From assembly GCF_010667615.1 (NCBI RefSeq), contig NZ_VYSG01000001.1:921649-985648 (forward strand): a stretch of 64,000 nucleotides of DNA, written 5' to 3'. Positions within the stretch are counted from its first letter, which is position 1; every line of letters begins with the position of its first letter. Shown one piece after another: positions 26,260-34,972 of this stretch. The position numbers and the translations under genes were made by a program. The notes under the pieces are model-generated. The model ran no database searches, was not told the DNA's origin, and saw nothing but the letters and a program-made list of their open reading frames with translations. Origin of the DNA: Bifidobacterium choloepi. Its GTDB lineage: Bacteria > Actinomycetota > Actinomycetes > Actinomycetales > Bifidobacteriaceae.

Positions 26260-27603
26260 ATGGATTACTCACCGGCGCTGATGACCGACATGTACGAATA
26301 CACGATGCTCGACGCGACGCTGCGCGACGGCACGGCCAACCGCAAGTGCGTCTTCGAGATCTTCACCAGGCACCTGCCGGAGGGACGGCGCTACGGCGTC
26401 GTCGCCGGCACCGGCCGCATTCTCGACGAACTCGAGAAGTTCCACCTGTCCGACGAGGACCTCAAGTTCCTGTCCGACCGACACATCGTCAGCAAGGAGA
26501 CGGTGCGCTGGCTCGAGAACTTCCGTTTCACGGGGAACATTCGCGGCTACCGCGAAGGCGAGTGCTTCTTCCCGAACTCGCCGATCCTGCAGGTCGAGGG
26601 CACGTTCGGCGAATGCACGCTGCTCGAGACGCTGCTGCTGTCGATCCTGAACTACGATTCCGCCGTCGCGTCGGCCGCGAGCCGCATGACGTCGGCCGCG
26701 AACGGTCGCCCCTGCTTCGACATGGGCGGCCGCCGCACGAACGAATGGGCCGCCGTCGCCGCCGCGCGCGCCGCCGTCATCGGCGGCTTCCAGGGCACCG
26801 CGAACCTGCTGGCCGCGCAACTCTACGACCTCAAGGCGATCGGCACCGCCGCCCACTGTTTCACGTTGCTGCACGACTCGGAGCGCGACGCGTTCGAATC
26901 GCAGGTCGCCGCGCTCGGCCGCGACACGACGCTGCTCGTCGACACCTACAACATCGAGGAAGCCGTCCGCACCGCCGTCGAGGTCGCCGGACCGGATCTC
27001 GGCGGCGTGCGCATCGACTCCGGAGACCTCGCGTCGCTCGCGCAGCGCGTGCGCAACCAGCTCGACGCGCTCGGCGCGACCGGCACGAAGATCACGGTGA
27101 CGAACGACCTCGACGAGTATGCGCTCGCAAGCCTGCAGACGGCGCCGGTCGACTCGTACGGCGTCGGCACGAAGCTCGTCACCGGCTCCGGCGCGCCGAC
27201 CTGCGCGATGGTCTACAAGCTCGCCGAACGCGAAGGCGACGACGGCCGGATGGTGCCGGTCGCCAAGAAGTCGAAGGACAAGGCGACGGTGCCGGGCCGC
27301 AAGCTCGCGTATCGTTCGTTCGACGGCGCCGGCGACGGTACCGTCGCGCTGGCCGACGGCGAGCACGTCGTCGCCGGCTCGGAAGAGAAGCTCGCCGCGT
27401 TCCCGGCGACCGCTCCCGACAACTGGCGCGACCTGCTCGTCGAGTTCGTTCGCCACGGCGAGAACGATTCGTCCTGGCAGGGCCACGACGCGATCGTCAA
27501 CGCCCAGGCCCACCACGCCGCCAGCCTCGCCGAGCTGCCGGTCACCGCCCAGTCCCTGATGAAGGGCGACCCGGCCATCCCCACCGACATCACAGTGCTC
27601 TGA
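26260..27603 (+). CDS. pncB: Nicotinate phosphoribosyltransferase
   Basis: Converts nicotinic acid and PRPP, with ATP, to nicotinate mononucleotide in the Preiss-Handler NAD salvage route. It has 447 residues. Motifs include TDMYEYTMLDA at the N-terminus, the phosphoribosyl-binding GVRIDSGDLASLA (about 248), and the GVGTKLVTG block (about 297). SRMTSAANGRPCFDMGGRRT (about 145) matches the family region holding the phosphorylated His loop. The ATG at 26260 has AAAGGGA five bases upstream and matches the usual family start. rdgB follows after 23 bases, then rph, so the three may be co-transcribed. Confidence 0.95.
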   Translation: MDYSPALMTDMYEYTMLDATLRDGTANRKCVFEIFTRHLPEGRRYGVVAGTGRILDELEKFHLSDEDLKFLSDRHIVSKETVRWLENFRFTGNIRGYREGECFFPNSPILQVEGTFGECTLLETLLLSILNYDSAVASAASRMTSAANGRPCFDMGGRRTNEWAAVAAARAAVIGGFQGTANLLAAQLYDLKAIGTAAHCFTLLHDSERDAFESQVAALGRDTTLLVDTYNIEEAVRTAVEVAGPDLGGVRIDSGDLASLAQRVRNQLDALGATGTKITVTNDLDEYALASLQTAPVDSYGVGTKLVTGSGAPTCAMVYKLAEREGDDGRMVPVAKKSKDKATVPGRKLAYRSFDGAGDGTVALADGEHVVAGSEEKLAAFPATAPDNWRDLLVEFVRHGENDSSWQGHDAIVNAQAHHAASLAELPVTAQSLMKGDPAIPTDITVL

Positions 27604-27626
27604 TTTTTCAACAGTAAGGAACTCCA

Positions 27627-28295
27627 ATGCAGCAGATCGTCGTGGCCACGCACAACGAAGGCAAGCTTCGCGAAATCAACCGGATCGTCGCCGAGCGGCT
27701 GGAGGCGGACGGGCTCGAGGCGGAAGGATCGTTCGAGCTCGTCTCCGCCGGCGCGCTCGGCCTGCCCGATCCGGTGGAGACCGGCGTGACGTTCCAGGAG
27801 AACGCGCTGCTCAAGGCCCGCTTCGTCGCCGGGCTGACCGGGCTGCCGGCGATCGCCGACGATTCGGGGCTCATCGTCGACGTCATGGGCAACGCGCCGG
27901 GCATCCTGTCGGCGCGGTGGAGCGGCGTGCACGGCGACGACGCAGCGAACAACCGGCTGCTGCTCGCGCAGCTCGCCGACATTCCCGACGGGCAGCGCAC
28001 GGCGCGCTTCCGCTGCGCCGCCGCGCTCGTCGTGCCCGGCGAGCGGCGCGACGACGGCACGTATGCGATCGCCGACGAGACGGTCTGTGTCGGCGAGATG
28101 CCCGGCGTCATCCTGCGCGAGCCGCGCGGCGCCAACGGCTTCGGCTACGACCCGATCTTCCAGCCCGACGAGCAGCCGGTCGAAGGAGCATCGCTGACGA
28201 GCGCCGAGCTGACCGCCGAGCAGAAGAACGCGATCTCCCACCGCGGCCAGGCCCTGCACGCCCTCGCCCCAGCCGTCGAGTCGCTGCTCGGGTAG
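27627..28295 (+). CDS. rdgB: Non-canonical purine NTP pyrophosphatase (RdgB/HAM1)
   Basis: Hydrolyses ITP, dITP and XTP to keep deaminated purines out of nucleic acids. It has 222 residues. Family motifs: [12 protein letters not shown] at the N-terminus, [12 protein letters not shown] (about 52), [10 protein letters not shown] (about 73), [12 protein letters not shown] (about 170) and [11 protein letters not shown] near the C-terminus. AAGGA lies five bases before the ATG. It sits between pncB and rph; the rph-rdgB neighbourhood is common in actinobacteria, although rph usually comes first. Confidence 0.95.
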   Translation: MQQIVVATHNEGKLREINRIVAERLEADGLEAEGSFELVSAGALGLPDPVETGVTFQENALLKARFVAGLTGLPAIADDSGLIVDVMGNAPGILSARWSGVHGDDAANNRLLLAQLADIPDGQRTARFRCAAALVVPGERRDDGTYAIADETVCVGEMPGVILREPRGANGFGYDPIFQPDEQPVEGASLTSAELTAEQKNAISHRGQALHALAPAVESLLG

Positions 28296-28389
28296 GATGG
28301 AGAATGCAATGACGCGGGCTCCGGGACGTGCGGTTGGGGCGCATGTTGGGCAGGCGAGCCAGCGCAACCAACGACGAGAGGCAAGAATC

Positions 28390-29151
28390 ATGGTGCAAAT
28401 TACCGACATGCTGGGCGACCGCGACGTCAAGCGGGCCGACGGGCGCGCCGTCGACGCGCTGCGTCCGGTCACGATCACGCGAAACTTCACCGACGTGCCG
28501 GAAGGCTCCGTGCTGATCCAGTGCGGCAACACGAAAGTGATGTGCACGGCGACGTTCACCGCGGGCGTACCGCGCTGGCGCAAGGACAGCGGCCTCGGCT
28601 GGGTGACGGCCGAATACGCGATGCTGCCGCGCGCGACGGCCGAGCGCACCGACCGCGAATCGGTCCGCGGCAAGATCGGCGGCCGCACGCACGAGATCTC
28701 GAGGCTGATCGGCCGCTGCCTGCGCGGAGTCGTCGACATGAAGGCGCTCGGCGAGAACCAGGTCCAGATCGACTGCGACGTGCTGCAGGCCGACGGCGGC
28801 ACGCGCACCGCATCGATCACCGGCGCGTACGTCGCGCTCGTCGACGCGTTGCGCTGGGCGGAGAAGCACCGTCACATCCGCTCGGCGAAGAGGGTGCTCA
28901 AGGACTCGGTGTCCGCCGTCTCGGTCGGCGTCATCAACGGCGTGCCGATGCTCGACCTGCCGTACATCGAGGATTCGGCCGCGATGACCGACATGAACGT
29001 CGCGATGACCGGCTCCGGCGACTTCATCGAGATCCAGGGCACCGCCGAGCACCGGCCGTTCAGCCGCGCCGAACTCGGCACGCTGCTCGACCTCGCCGAA
29101 AAGGGCAACAGGGAACTGCAGGCCGCGCAGCAGGCGGCGCTCGCCGAGTAG
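28390..29151 (+). CDS. rph: Ribonuclease PH
   Basis: Phosphorolytic 3'-5' exonuclease that trims tRNA precursors. It has 253 residues, the usual size. Recognised by [13 protein letters not shown] at the start, the [18 protein letters not shown] block, the [18 protein letters not shown] phosphate/RNA-binding segment and the [19 protein letters not shown] motif. The ATG at 28390 is preceded by GAGAGG eight bases upstream; in-frame starts further up (28297) lack family similarity. A hairpin terminator with a T tract follows. Confidence 0.96.
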   Translation: MVQITDMLGDRDVKRADGRAVDALRPVTITRNFTDVPEGSVLIQCGNTKVMCTATFTAGVPRWRKDSGLGWVTAEYAMLPRATAERTDRESVRGKIGGRTHEISRLIGRCLRGVVDMKALGENQVQIDCDVLQADGGTRTASITGAYVALVDALRWAEKHRHIRSAKRVLKDSVSAVSVGVINGVPMLDLPYIEDSAAMTDMNVAMTGSGDFIEIQGTAEHRPFSRAELGTLLDLAEKGNRELQAAQQAALAE

Positions 29152-29185
29152 TCCCGTTTGCATGTACAACATGCACAAGGCAAGA

Positions 29186-29212
29186 AGCCCCCTTCCAGGG
29201 GGCTTTTCCTTT
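29186..29212 (+). terminator. Terminator after rph
   Basis: AGCCCCCTTCCAGGGGGCT stem-loop followed by TTTCCTTT. The stem is the same head hairpin that begins or ends the palindromic cassettes, here alone. Confidence 0.85.
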
Positions 29213-29457
29213 GGATGCCACAATCCGACAAGTCATACCCCCGAACCGCCGGAATGACGGAGTCACAAGGACGTGCTCCTATACTGGTGTGGTCAAGTCG
29301 GCGGCCTGTGAGCCGCCGCGCCACGTGAAAAAAATGAGAGTTGTCGGGCGTCGGATCGCTGGTCGCACGGGCGCGACCGGATCGCACGTCCAGGACACGT
29401 GGCAGTTGCGTGAACCGGCCGCGGATACCCCCGTCCGCGGACTCGATTGGAGGCATG

Positions 29458-30633
29458 ATGACCACCAGTTTTGACGACGACATCGTCGAGGACGACGTCC
29501 CCCACGTGCACAACCTGATCATGCGGGCGCGCGGCGCGCTGACGGGTCTGGCGCTCGGCGACGCGCTCGGCATGCCGACACAGAGCATGTCCCCCGCGCA
29601 GATCGACCAATATTATGGTGGCCCCGTCACGAAGCTGATGGATGCGGTGCCCGAGCAGCCGATCGCGCCGAACATGCCGGCCGGATCGGTGACCGACGAC
29701 ACCGAGCAGGCGTTCGTGCTCGCGAATCGTCTCATCAATGACAACAAGACGCTGATCAGCGACGAAACCGACGTCCACGCCAGGCTCGACGCGCCGGCCG
29801 CCGTCATCGACACCGGCGGCCTCGCGATGCCGCCGCGCCCGCGCCTCGACAACGACCGCTACGCGAAGGACCTGCTCGTCTGGGAAGCCGCGATGAAGGC
29901 GCGCGGATCGCTCGACCTGCTCGGCCCGTCGACGAAGGCCGCGCTGCAGGCGCTGACCGAGGGCGTCCCGATCGACGAGACCGGCCGCTACGGCACGACG
30001 AACGGCGGCGCCATGCGCGCCGCGCCGATCGGCATCGCGTTCTCGATGAAGGCGCCCGACCGGCTGCTCGCGAAGATGGCGCAGGAATCGTGCCTCGTCA
30101 CCCACAACACGACGCAGGGCATCGAGGCGACGACGCTCGTCGCCGCCGCCGTCAGCCTCGGCATGGGCGGCGACGACGATCCGCTGGCGCACGCGCTCGA
30201 GTACGTCGCTGGGCTGCCGGGCCGCGGCTACTGGAGTCCGAAGGCCTCCGTGCTCGCGCGCACCCGCTACTTCCTCGAATGGAGCCGTTCCAGCGCGGCG
30301 ACGGCGCTCGACGACGACCAGTTCGCGGCGGCGCTGCGCGTCGACTGCGGCACCAGCGTCGAGGCGAACGAGAGCGTCCCGGCGGCGTTCGCGACGGCGG
30401 CACGATTCATGACGAATCCGACACGCGCGCTGTGTTTCGCCGCGTCGCTCGGCGGCGACACCGACACGATCGCGGCGATCACCGGCGCGATTCTCGGTGC
30501 CCAGTACGGCCCCGACGCCTTCTGCGAGGACAAGCGCGTCCCCGTCGTCACGCGTCTCAAGGACATCAACCGGCTCGACATCGACTCCACCGCCATCGGC
30601 CTGGTCCGCCTGCGGCTGGCGACGATGCAGTGA
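29458..30633 (+). CDS. ADP-ribosylglycohydrolase-family protein 1
   Basis: Member of the ARH/DraG fold that cleaves N-ribosyl or related glycosidic bonds using two Mg ions. It has 391 residues. Metal-binding motifs SVTDDTEQAF (about 82) and GGDTDT (about 328) are both present, as are RGALTGLALGDALGMPTQS and NGGAMRAAPIGIA. A 30-residue segment after ANRLIND has no match in the paralogue at 45957. The start at 29458 has GGAGG four bases upstream. It stands alone, without kinase or transporter, unlike the paralogue. The 306-bp stretch before it has a TATACT box (29280-29285) but nothing else clear. Confidence 0.85.
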   Translation: MTTSFDDDIVEDDVPHVHNLIMRARGALTGLALGDALGMPTQSMSPAQIDQYYGGPVTKLMDAVPEQPIAPNMPAGSVTDDTEQAFVLANRLINDNKTLISDETDVHARLDAPAAVIDTGGLAMPPRPRLDNDRYAKDLLVWEAAMKARGSLDLLGPSTKAALQALTEGVPIDETGRYGTTNGGAMRAAPIGIAFSMKAPDRLLAKMAQESCLVTHNTTQGIEATTLVAAAVSLGMGGDDDPLAHALEYVAGLPGRGYWSPKASVLARTRYFLEWSRSSAATALDDDQFAAALRVDCGTSVEANESVPAAFATAARFMTNPTRALCFAASLGGDTDTIAAITGAILGAQYGPDAFCEDKRVPVVTRLKDINRLDIDSTAIGLVRLRLATMQ

Positions 30634-30653
30634 TGCGCCCCTCTCCGGATGCT

Positions 30654-30925
30654 CCTTCCACCTTGTCCGCCGAGCTGGAAGAAAGGTCACGCTAAACCCC
30701 TTCAAAACGTGACCTTCTTTCCAGCTTGTCCGGCAAACTGGAAGGAAGATCACGCCCGAGACCCCCGAAACATGTCCCGGCTTCCAGTTCGTCCGGAAAA
30801 TTGGAAAGAAGGTCACGCTTGAGACCCCTGAAACATGACCCTGCTTCCAGCTTGTCCGGCAAACTGGAAGGGAGGTCACGCCGGGCTCCTCCGGAACATG
30901 ACCTTGCTTCCAGTTCGTCCGGAAA
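30654..30925. repeat. Tandem array of 63-bp double-hairpin units
   Basis: Unit starts (CCANCTTGTCC / CCAGTTCGTCC) fall at 30658, 30721, 30784, 30847 and 30910, a strict 63-bp period with four full units and part of a fifth. Each unit holds two stems: CTTCCAG/CTGGAAG and GGTCACG/CATGACC. Units 2 and 4 share one version (GCTTGTCCGGCAAAC) and units 3 and 5 another (GTTCGTCCGGAAA), so it looks like a duplicated 126-bp pair. Reading frames stay open because 63 is a multiple of three, but no gene is supported. Confidence 0.92.
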
Positions 30926-30941
30926 GACGCACGAAACGCCT

Positions 30942-30970
30942 GTGACAAACGCGGCGGAAACGGGCATAAT
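30942..30970 (+). promoter_or_regulatory. Promoter of the small basic protein gene
   Basis: GTGACA (30942-30947), 17 bases, CATAAT (30965-30970). It starts just downstream of the 63-bp array and predicts a leader of about 70 bases. Confidence 0.5.
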
Positions 30971-31048
30971 TGGGAGACGGCCGATCTGATCAACGGAGAG
31001 ACGGACGGCCGCAAAAAGGAAGAAAAACTCAACGAAGAGGATGATCTG

Positions 31049-31216
31049 ATGAACCGTCATGTAAGCCGCCGCAGGGCGGTGCCGACCCGTACGCTCGAGC
31101 AGGTCATGGGGGCGCCCGCCGCCGCAATGACCGCCCGGACCGCCAGGCTGCTGCGCCGCACGGCCCGGAAGGCAGCGCTCGCGAAGGCGACGCGCCGCTA
31201 CCGTGTCGGCGTCTGA
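31049..31216 (+). CDS. Small basic hypothetical protein, 55 residues
   Basis: Not recognised. The ATG at 31049 has AGAGGATG about eight bases upstream and a promoter-like element at 30942-30970. The product is Arg/Ala-rich and strongly basic (for example NRHVSRRRA at the N-terminus and RTARLLRRTARKAALAKATR in the middle), with no signal peptide, Cys or membrane segment. It could be a nucleic-acid-binding or ribosome-associated peptide. An inverted repeat (31229-31263) follows 12 bases after the stop. It may also be a chance frame, since G+C-rich DNA gives Arg/Ala-rich frames readily. Confidence 0.45.
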   Translation: MNRHVSRRRAVPTRTLEQVMGAPAAAMTARTARLLRRTARKAALAKATRRYRVGV

Positions 31217-31228
31217 CCGGACAACAAT

Positions 31229-31263
31229 AATCGTGCGAATCATGCGAACGGACTCGCACGATT
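31229..31263 (+). terminator. Inverted repeat after the small gene
   Basis: AATCGTGCGA (31229-31238) and TCGCACGATT (31254-31263), a perfect 10-bp stem with a 15-base loop; no T run. Confidence 0.4.
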
Positions 31264-31350
31264 CGACCCAATCGTGCACGGCACGCACGCCAATCAAAGA
31301 CCCCGAGTAGCCATTCACGTCATGTGAATCGTCTAACTCGTCAATTATCC

Positions 31351-31393
31351 GACGGTGCGGAACGCGGCGCCACGAGCCGCGAACCGCACCGTC
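31351..31393 (+). other. Long hairpin in the aldo/keto reductase leader
   Basis: GACGGTGCGG, AA, CGCGGC, a 7-base loop, GCCGCG, AA, CCGCACCGTC: 16 perfect base pairs interrupted only by a symmetric AA/AA internal loop. It ends 26 bases before the ATG at 31420. It could terminate the upstream transcript or act as an attenuator. Confidence 0.6.
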
Positions 31394-31419
31394 CTGTTTG
31401 GAAAGGCAGAACCCAACCC

Positions 31420-32430
31420 ATGCTGGAACAGCAACCCCCGTACGTCGCCGCCGAAGACCGCTACGACAAGCTCGAGTACCGTCGCTGCGGCGACAGCGGC
31501 CTCAAGCTGCCGCCGGTCAGCTTCGGCCTGTGGCACAACTTCGGCGACCTGACGCCGATGGCGCAGATGAAGTCGATCATCTTCACGGCGTTCGACAACG
31601 GCATCACCTACTTCGACATCGCCGACAACTACGGTCCGGAACCGGGCCAGGCGGAACGCAACTTCGGCGAGATCCTGCACCGCCACATGGCGCGCCACCG
31701 CGACGAGATGGTCATCTCGTCGAAGGCCGGCTACGAGATGTGGTTCGGCCCGTACGGCGACCTCGGTTCCCGCAAGCACCTGCTCGCCGGCCTCGACCAG
31801 AGCCTGCAGCGGCTCGGTCTCGACTACGTCGACATCTTCTACCATCACCACATGGATTCGTCGACGCCGCTCGAGGAGACGATGGGCGCGCTCGCGCAGG
31901 CCGTCCACTCCGGCAAGGCGCTCTACGTCGGCCTGTCGAACTACGACGGCCCGACGATGGCCAAGGCCGCCGAGATGCTCCACGAGATGCACGTGCCGTT
32001 CATCATCAACCAGAACCGCTACAACATCCTCGACCGCACCGTCGAGCACAACGGCCTGCTGGACGCGTGCGGCCAGCTCGGCAAGGGACTCGTCACGTTC
32101 TCCCCGCTCGAGCAGGGCCTGCTGACCGACCGCTATCTCAACGGCATTCCGGCCGACAGCCGCATTGCGCACGATCCGCGCTTCCTGTCGAAGGCGGACC
32201 TCACCGAGTCGCGCCTGCAGCAGATCCGCGACCTCAACGCGATCGCCGCCGACCGCGGCCAGACGCTCGCCGAGATGGCCGTCGCGTGGCTGCTCGCCCA
32301 CAAGGAAGTCACGTCGGTCCTCGTTGGCGCCTCGAAGCCGTCCCAGGTCCTCGACGACCTGCGCGGCATCCAGAACACGACGTTCTCCGACGACGAGCTC
32401 GCGAAGATCGACGAGATCGCCGGCCGCTGA
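31420..32430 (+). CDS. Aldo/keto reductase, YghZ/YajO-like
   Basis: NADPH-dependent reductase of small aldehydes, 336 residues. The AKR catalytic tetrad is visible: Asp in TYFDIADNYG (about 63), Tyr four or five residues on in the same block, Lys in VISSKAGYE (about 103) and His in DIFYHHHMD (about 143). The C-terminal GASKPSQVLDDL motif binds NADPH. The sequence MWFGPYGDLGSRKHLLAGLDQSLQRLG resembles E. coli YghZ, which reduces L-glyceraldehyde 3-phosphate. The ATG at 31420 has GAAAGG 14 bases upstream, a weak site. The leader contains a 16-bp hairpin. Substrate not provable from sequence. Confidence 0.9.
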   Translation: MLEQQPPYVAAEDRYDKLEYRRCGDSGLKLPPVSFGLWHNFGDLTPMAQMKSIIFTAFDNGITYFDIADNYGPEPGQAERNFGEILHRHMARHRDEMVISSKAGYEMWFGPYGDLGSRKHLLAGLDQSLQRLGLDYVDIFYHHHMDSSTPLEETMGALAQAVHSGKALYVGLSNYDGPTMAKAAEMLHEMHVPFIINQNRYNILDRTVEHNGLLDACGQLGKGLVTFSPLEQGLLTDRYLNGIPADSRIAHDPRFLSKADLTESRLQQIRDLNAIAADRGQTLAEMAVAWLLAHKEVTSVLVGASKPSQVLDDLRGIQNTTFSDDELAKIDEIAGR

Positions 32431-32465
32431 GGCCCGGTAGAAGCGCCCTGGCGCCCTGGCGCCCT

Positions 32466-32675
32466 GGCTCCCTGGAAGGGAGCTGCCGAGCGGAGCGAGG
32501 CTGAGGGTCGACCGCACGACGTCGCGAAGCGACGAGTGCGCGCTGGAACGCAAGAAGTCCCGTAGAACTCTGGTTCTACGGGACTTTTCAACTTCCAGCG
32601 CGTCCGCGCGCCTTCGGCGCGACGGCCGGTCGACCCTCAGGCTCGCTGCGCTCGCCAGCTCCCTTCCAGGGAGCC
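32466..32675. repeat. Full palindromic cassette after the aldo/keto reductase
   Basis: About 210 bp with GGCTCCCTGGAAGGGAGCT and AGCTCCCTTCCAGGGAGCC ends, TGAGGGTCGACC/GGTCGACCCTCA inner arms and a central hairpin based on AGTCCCGTAGAAC/GTTCTACGGGACT. Three GCGCCCTG octamers in tandem (about 32443-32466) precede it. It occupies almost all the space up to the DUF3039 gene. Confidence 0.9.
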
Positions 32676-32704
32676 GAGTGGGGTTGCGTTCCTGCGGAAA
32701 AGTG

Positions 32705-33055
32705 TTACCGCATCATCTCCTCGTAGATGCGCTTGCAGTCGGGGCAGACGGGATACTGGCTCGGGTCGTGCTTGGGGACCCAGACCTTGCCGCAGAGGGC
32801 GACGACCGGACGGCCGGTCATGCGGGACTCGGCGATGCGCTCGCGGGACACGTAGTGGGCGAAGCGGTCGGCGTCGCCGTTGTCGGACCGGCGGGTCTGC
32901 TCCTCTTCCTTCGGACGCTCGAGCACGGCCGTGCCGGTCGACGAATCCGGGTTGGCGGACGGATCCATCGGATCGTCGCCGCCGAAGTTGCGGATGGTCG
33001 TGCCGACGGGCGCATCGTTCAGAATTTCATCACCAATCAAGTCGCTGGCAAACAT
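32705..33055 (-). CDS. DUF3039 domain protein
   Basis: Small actinobacterial protein of unknown function, 116 residues. The conserved C-terminal half reads RFAHYVSRERI, RPVVALCGKVWVP and YPVCPDCKRIYEEM; the CxxC and the earlier Cys suggest a metal site. The N-terminal 50 residues are polar and variable. The start at 33055 has AGAGGAG five bases upstream; the adjacent ATG at 33058 is too close to it. A TATAGT box lies at 33086-33091. It stands alone on the minus strand, divergent from coaD. Confidence 0.85.
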   Translation of the reverse strand: MFASDLIGDEILNDAPVGTTIRNFGGDDPMDPSANPDSSTGTAVLERPKEEEQTRRSDNGDADRFAHYVSRERIAESRMTGRPVVALCGKVWVPKHDPSQYPVCPDCKRIYEEMMR

Positions 33056-33085
33056 CATTACTCCTCTAAATTATTCGCTCGTTCC

Positions 33086-33091
33086 ACTATA
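33086..33091 (-). promoter_or_regulatory. -10 box of the DUF3039 gene
   Basis: TATAGT on the minus strand, 30 bases before the ATG. Confidence 0.5.
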
Positions 33092-33333
33092 AAGCCGTCC
33101 GTCTCCGCCGCCGAGCCCACCCACGAAACCTCCGCAACTAGAGAATAACTAGAAAAATTGTAGCCGCTCGCCGCCGCCGGCCAGCGGCCGCGGCGCCGGC
33201 GAGTGTTGCACGGTCGCCGGCGGACGTTTCGCGGCCGCTGCCGACTGGTTCACGGTTGCCATCGCCTGCCTCGCAATTGCCCGCGACTTGCGCAACCACT
33301 GGCAACGACTGGCGAAACGGGCAGTGGGACGGC

Positions 33334-33339
33334 TAGGCT
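33334..33339 (+). promoter_or_regulatory. -10 box of coaD, leaderless layout
   Basis: TAGGCT ends seven bases before the ATG at 33347; no Shine-Dalgarno sequence lies between. Confidence 0.55.
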
Positions 33340-33346
33340 TGGCCGC

Positions 33347-33826
33347 ATGACTATTGCTGTATGCCCCGGGTCGTTCGACCCTGTGACGAACGGCCATCTC
33401 GACGTCATCATGCGCTGTGCGAAGCTGTTCAGCGAGGTGCACGTCGTCGTCGCCGTCAACGCCGCGAAGACGCCGCTGTTCACCGAAGAGGAGCGGGTCT
33501 CCATCATCCGCCGCGCGCTGGAAGACGCCGGCATCGAGAACTTCACCGTCGCGTCGACCGACGGCCTGATCACCGACTACTGCCGCCAGGTCGGCGCCGA
33601 GGTCATCGTCAAGGGCCTGCGGCAGAACGGCGACTACGAGGCGGAGCTCGGCATGGCGCTCGTCAACCGCAAGCTCGCCGGCGTCGAGACACTGTTTCTG
33701 CCGGCCGACCCGATCCTCGAGCACATCTCCAGCTCCGTCGTCAAGGACGTCGCGCGGCACGGCGGCGACGTCACCGGCATGGTACCGGACGAAGTCGTGC
33801 CGATGCTGGCGCGGCTGCTGCTGTAA
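33347..33826 (+). CDS. coaD: Phosphopantetheine adenylyltransferase
   Basis: Joins 4'-phosphopantetheine and ATP to dephospho-CoA, the penultimate step of coenzyme A synthesis. It has 159 residues, the normal length. Nucleotidyltransferase motif [12 protein letters not shown] (His17) is at the N-terminus; [14 protein letters not shown] (about 87) and the [10 protein letters not shown] motif (about 127) complete the active site. The leaderless-type start supports the ATG at 33347. In many bacteria rsmD precedes coaD; here rsmD is 30 kb away at the window end and on the other strand. Confidence 0.96.
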   Translation: MTIAVCPGSFDPVTNGHLDVIMRCAKLFSEVHVVVAVNAAKTPLFTEEERVSIIRRALEDAGIENFTVASTDGLITDYCRQVGAEVIVKGLRQNGDYEAELGMALVNRKLAGVETLFLPADPILEHISSSVVKDVARHGGDVTGMVPDEVVPMLARLLL

Positions 33827-33834
33827 ATTCATCT

Positions 33835-33881
33835 CCCGATGTCGCGAGGCCGGGCCCGGAGGCCGGCCTCGCGACATCGGG
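33835..33881 (+). terminator. GATGTC-family stem-loop after coaD
   Basis: A 19-bp perfect stem (CCCGATGTCGCGAGGCCGG with its complement) around nine bases, starting eight bases after the stop codon. Confidence 0.7.
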
Positions 33882-33965
33882 AAGAGGGCCGGCGGGCGGC
33901 AGAACAATTCGAAAATCGTCGCGCAGTGGCGTAGGCTGGTGGGAAACGACGGCGAAGGAGTTCGG

Positions 33966-34778
33966 ATGAGCGATGTCAATCCACGCAAGCACTGGCGGGA
34001 CGATCCTTCCGCCGACGACGTGACGAACGAGACGAGGCGACCGGGCGGCCAGACGGCGGCAATGAACGATTCGTCCGCCGCGGGCATGTCCGGCGATCCG
34101 GCCGACTATGGCGCGTCCGGCAATGTCGCCGGCCAGCGGTTCAGCATGCAGCAGCTGCCGGACCTGCGCGAGAACAGGCGCGCCGACGACGACCTCGCCG
34201 AGGCCGGCGACGACGAGATCGCGCGCAACCGCGCCGAATTCACGACCGTCTACGACATCATCGACGCGCTCGAGGAGAAGCTCGAGGAGGCCAAGGGCAC
34301 CGTCTTCTCCCCCGGCGTCGTCAAGATCGACCGCGACGAGTTCACCGAGCAGCTCGAATCGCTCAAGTCGAAGCTGCCGGTGCAGCTCGAGCGCGCGTCG
34401 GCGCTGATGCGCGAGGCCGAGCACCGGCTCGAGACGGCGCAGTCGCAGGCCAACGTCATCATCACGACGGCGCAGAGCCGCTCGGCCGACATGGTCAAGG
34501 AGGCCCAGCAGCAGGCGCAGATCCTCGCCGGGCACGAGCACGTCACCGAGATCGCGCGGCAGAAGGCGCGGCAGATCCTCGACGAGGCGCAGGCCAAGGC
34601 CGACAAGCTGACGCACGGCGCCGACCGCTACTGCATCACGATGATGGAGGAACTGCAGGGCCAGCTCGGCAAGTACAGCCACGACGTGCAGTCGGGACTC
34701 ACCGTCCTCAAGGACCGCCAGCAGGAAGCGTCCGAGGACCTGCCGCACCTGCAGCCCGGCGACTACCCGCAGGGGTGA
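33966..34778 (+). CDS. DivIVA-like coiled-coil cell-division protein
   Basis: Protein of 270 residues with a disordered N-terminal third (about 1-85) and a long coiled coil (about 95-250) rich in Glu, Gln, Ala and Lys heptads, such as EEKLEEAKG, ERASALMREAEHRLE and ARQKARQILDEAQAKADKL. This matches the DivIVA/cell-division initiation family found between coaD and yceD in actinobacteria. It is probably cytoplasmic and organises septal or polar growth machinery. GAAGGAG lies six bases before the ATG. The linker contains the GAACGATTC motif. Confidence 0.8.
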   Translation: MSDVNPRKHWRDDPSADDVTNETRRPGGQTAAMNDSSAAGMSGDPADYGASGNVAGQRFSMQQLPDLRENRRADDDLAEAGDDEIARNRAEFTTVYDIIDALEEKLEEAKGTVFSPGVVKIDRDEFTEQLESLKSKLPVQLERASALMREAEHRLETAQSQANVIITTAQSRSADMVKEAQQQAQILAGHEHVTEIARQKARQILDEAQAKADKLTHGADRYCITMMEELQGQLGKYSHDVQSGLTVLKDRQQEASEDLPHLQPGDYPQG

Positions 34779-34972
34779 GGCCCCGGGATCTGGTGGCGCG
34801 GACGAATCGTCCCAGAATCGTTCCATGCGACGCGGGCTCTCCGGACTCGCGGCCCAACCCGCCCCGGCTCACTTTCAGACCACTTTTCACCCGCTTTTCA
34901 GCCCACTTTCGGTCGCCTTCGGCGACGGCTCCCGCCAGCGGGAGCCAGGACAGACACAAAAGGAAGAACACG

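Noticed and set aside
30726..30989. Open frame with 21-residue repeats through the 63-bp array
   Set aside because: The period is a multiple of three, so frames stay open automatically on both strands; no ribosome-binding site or promoter supports a gene.
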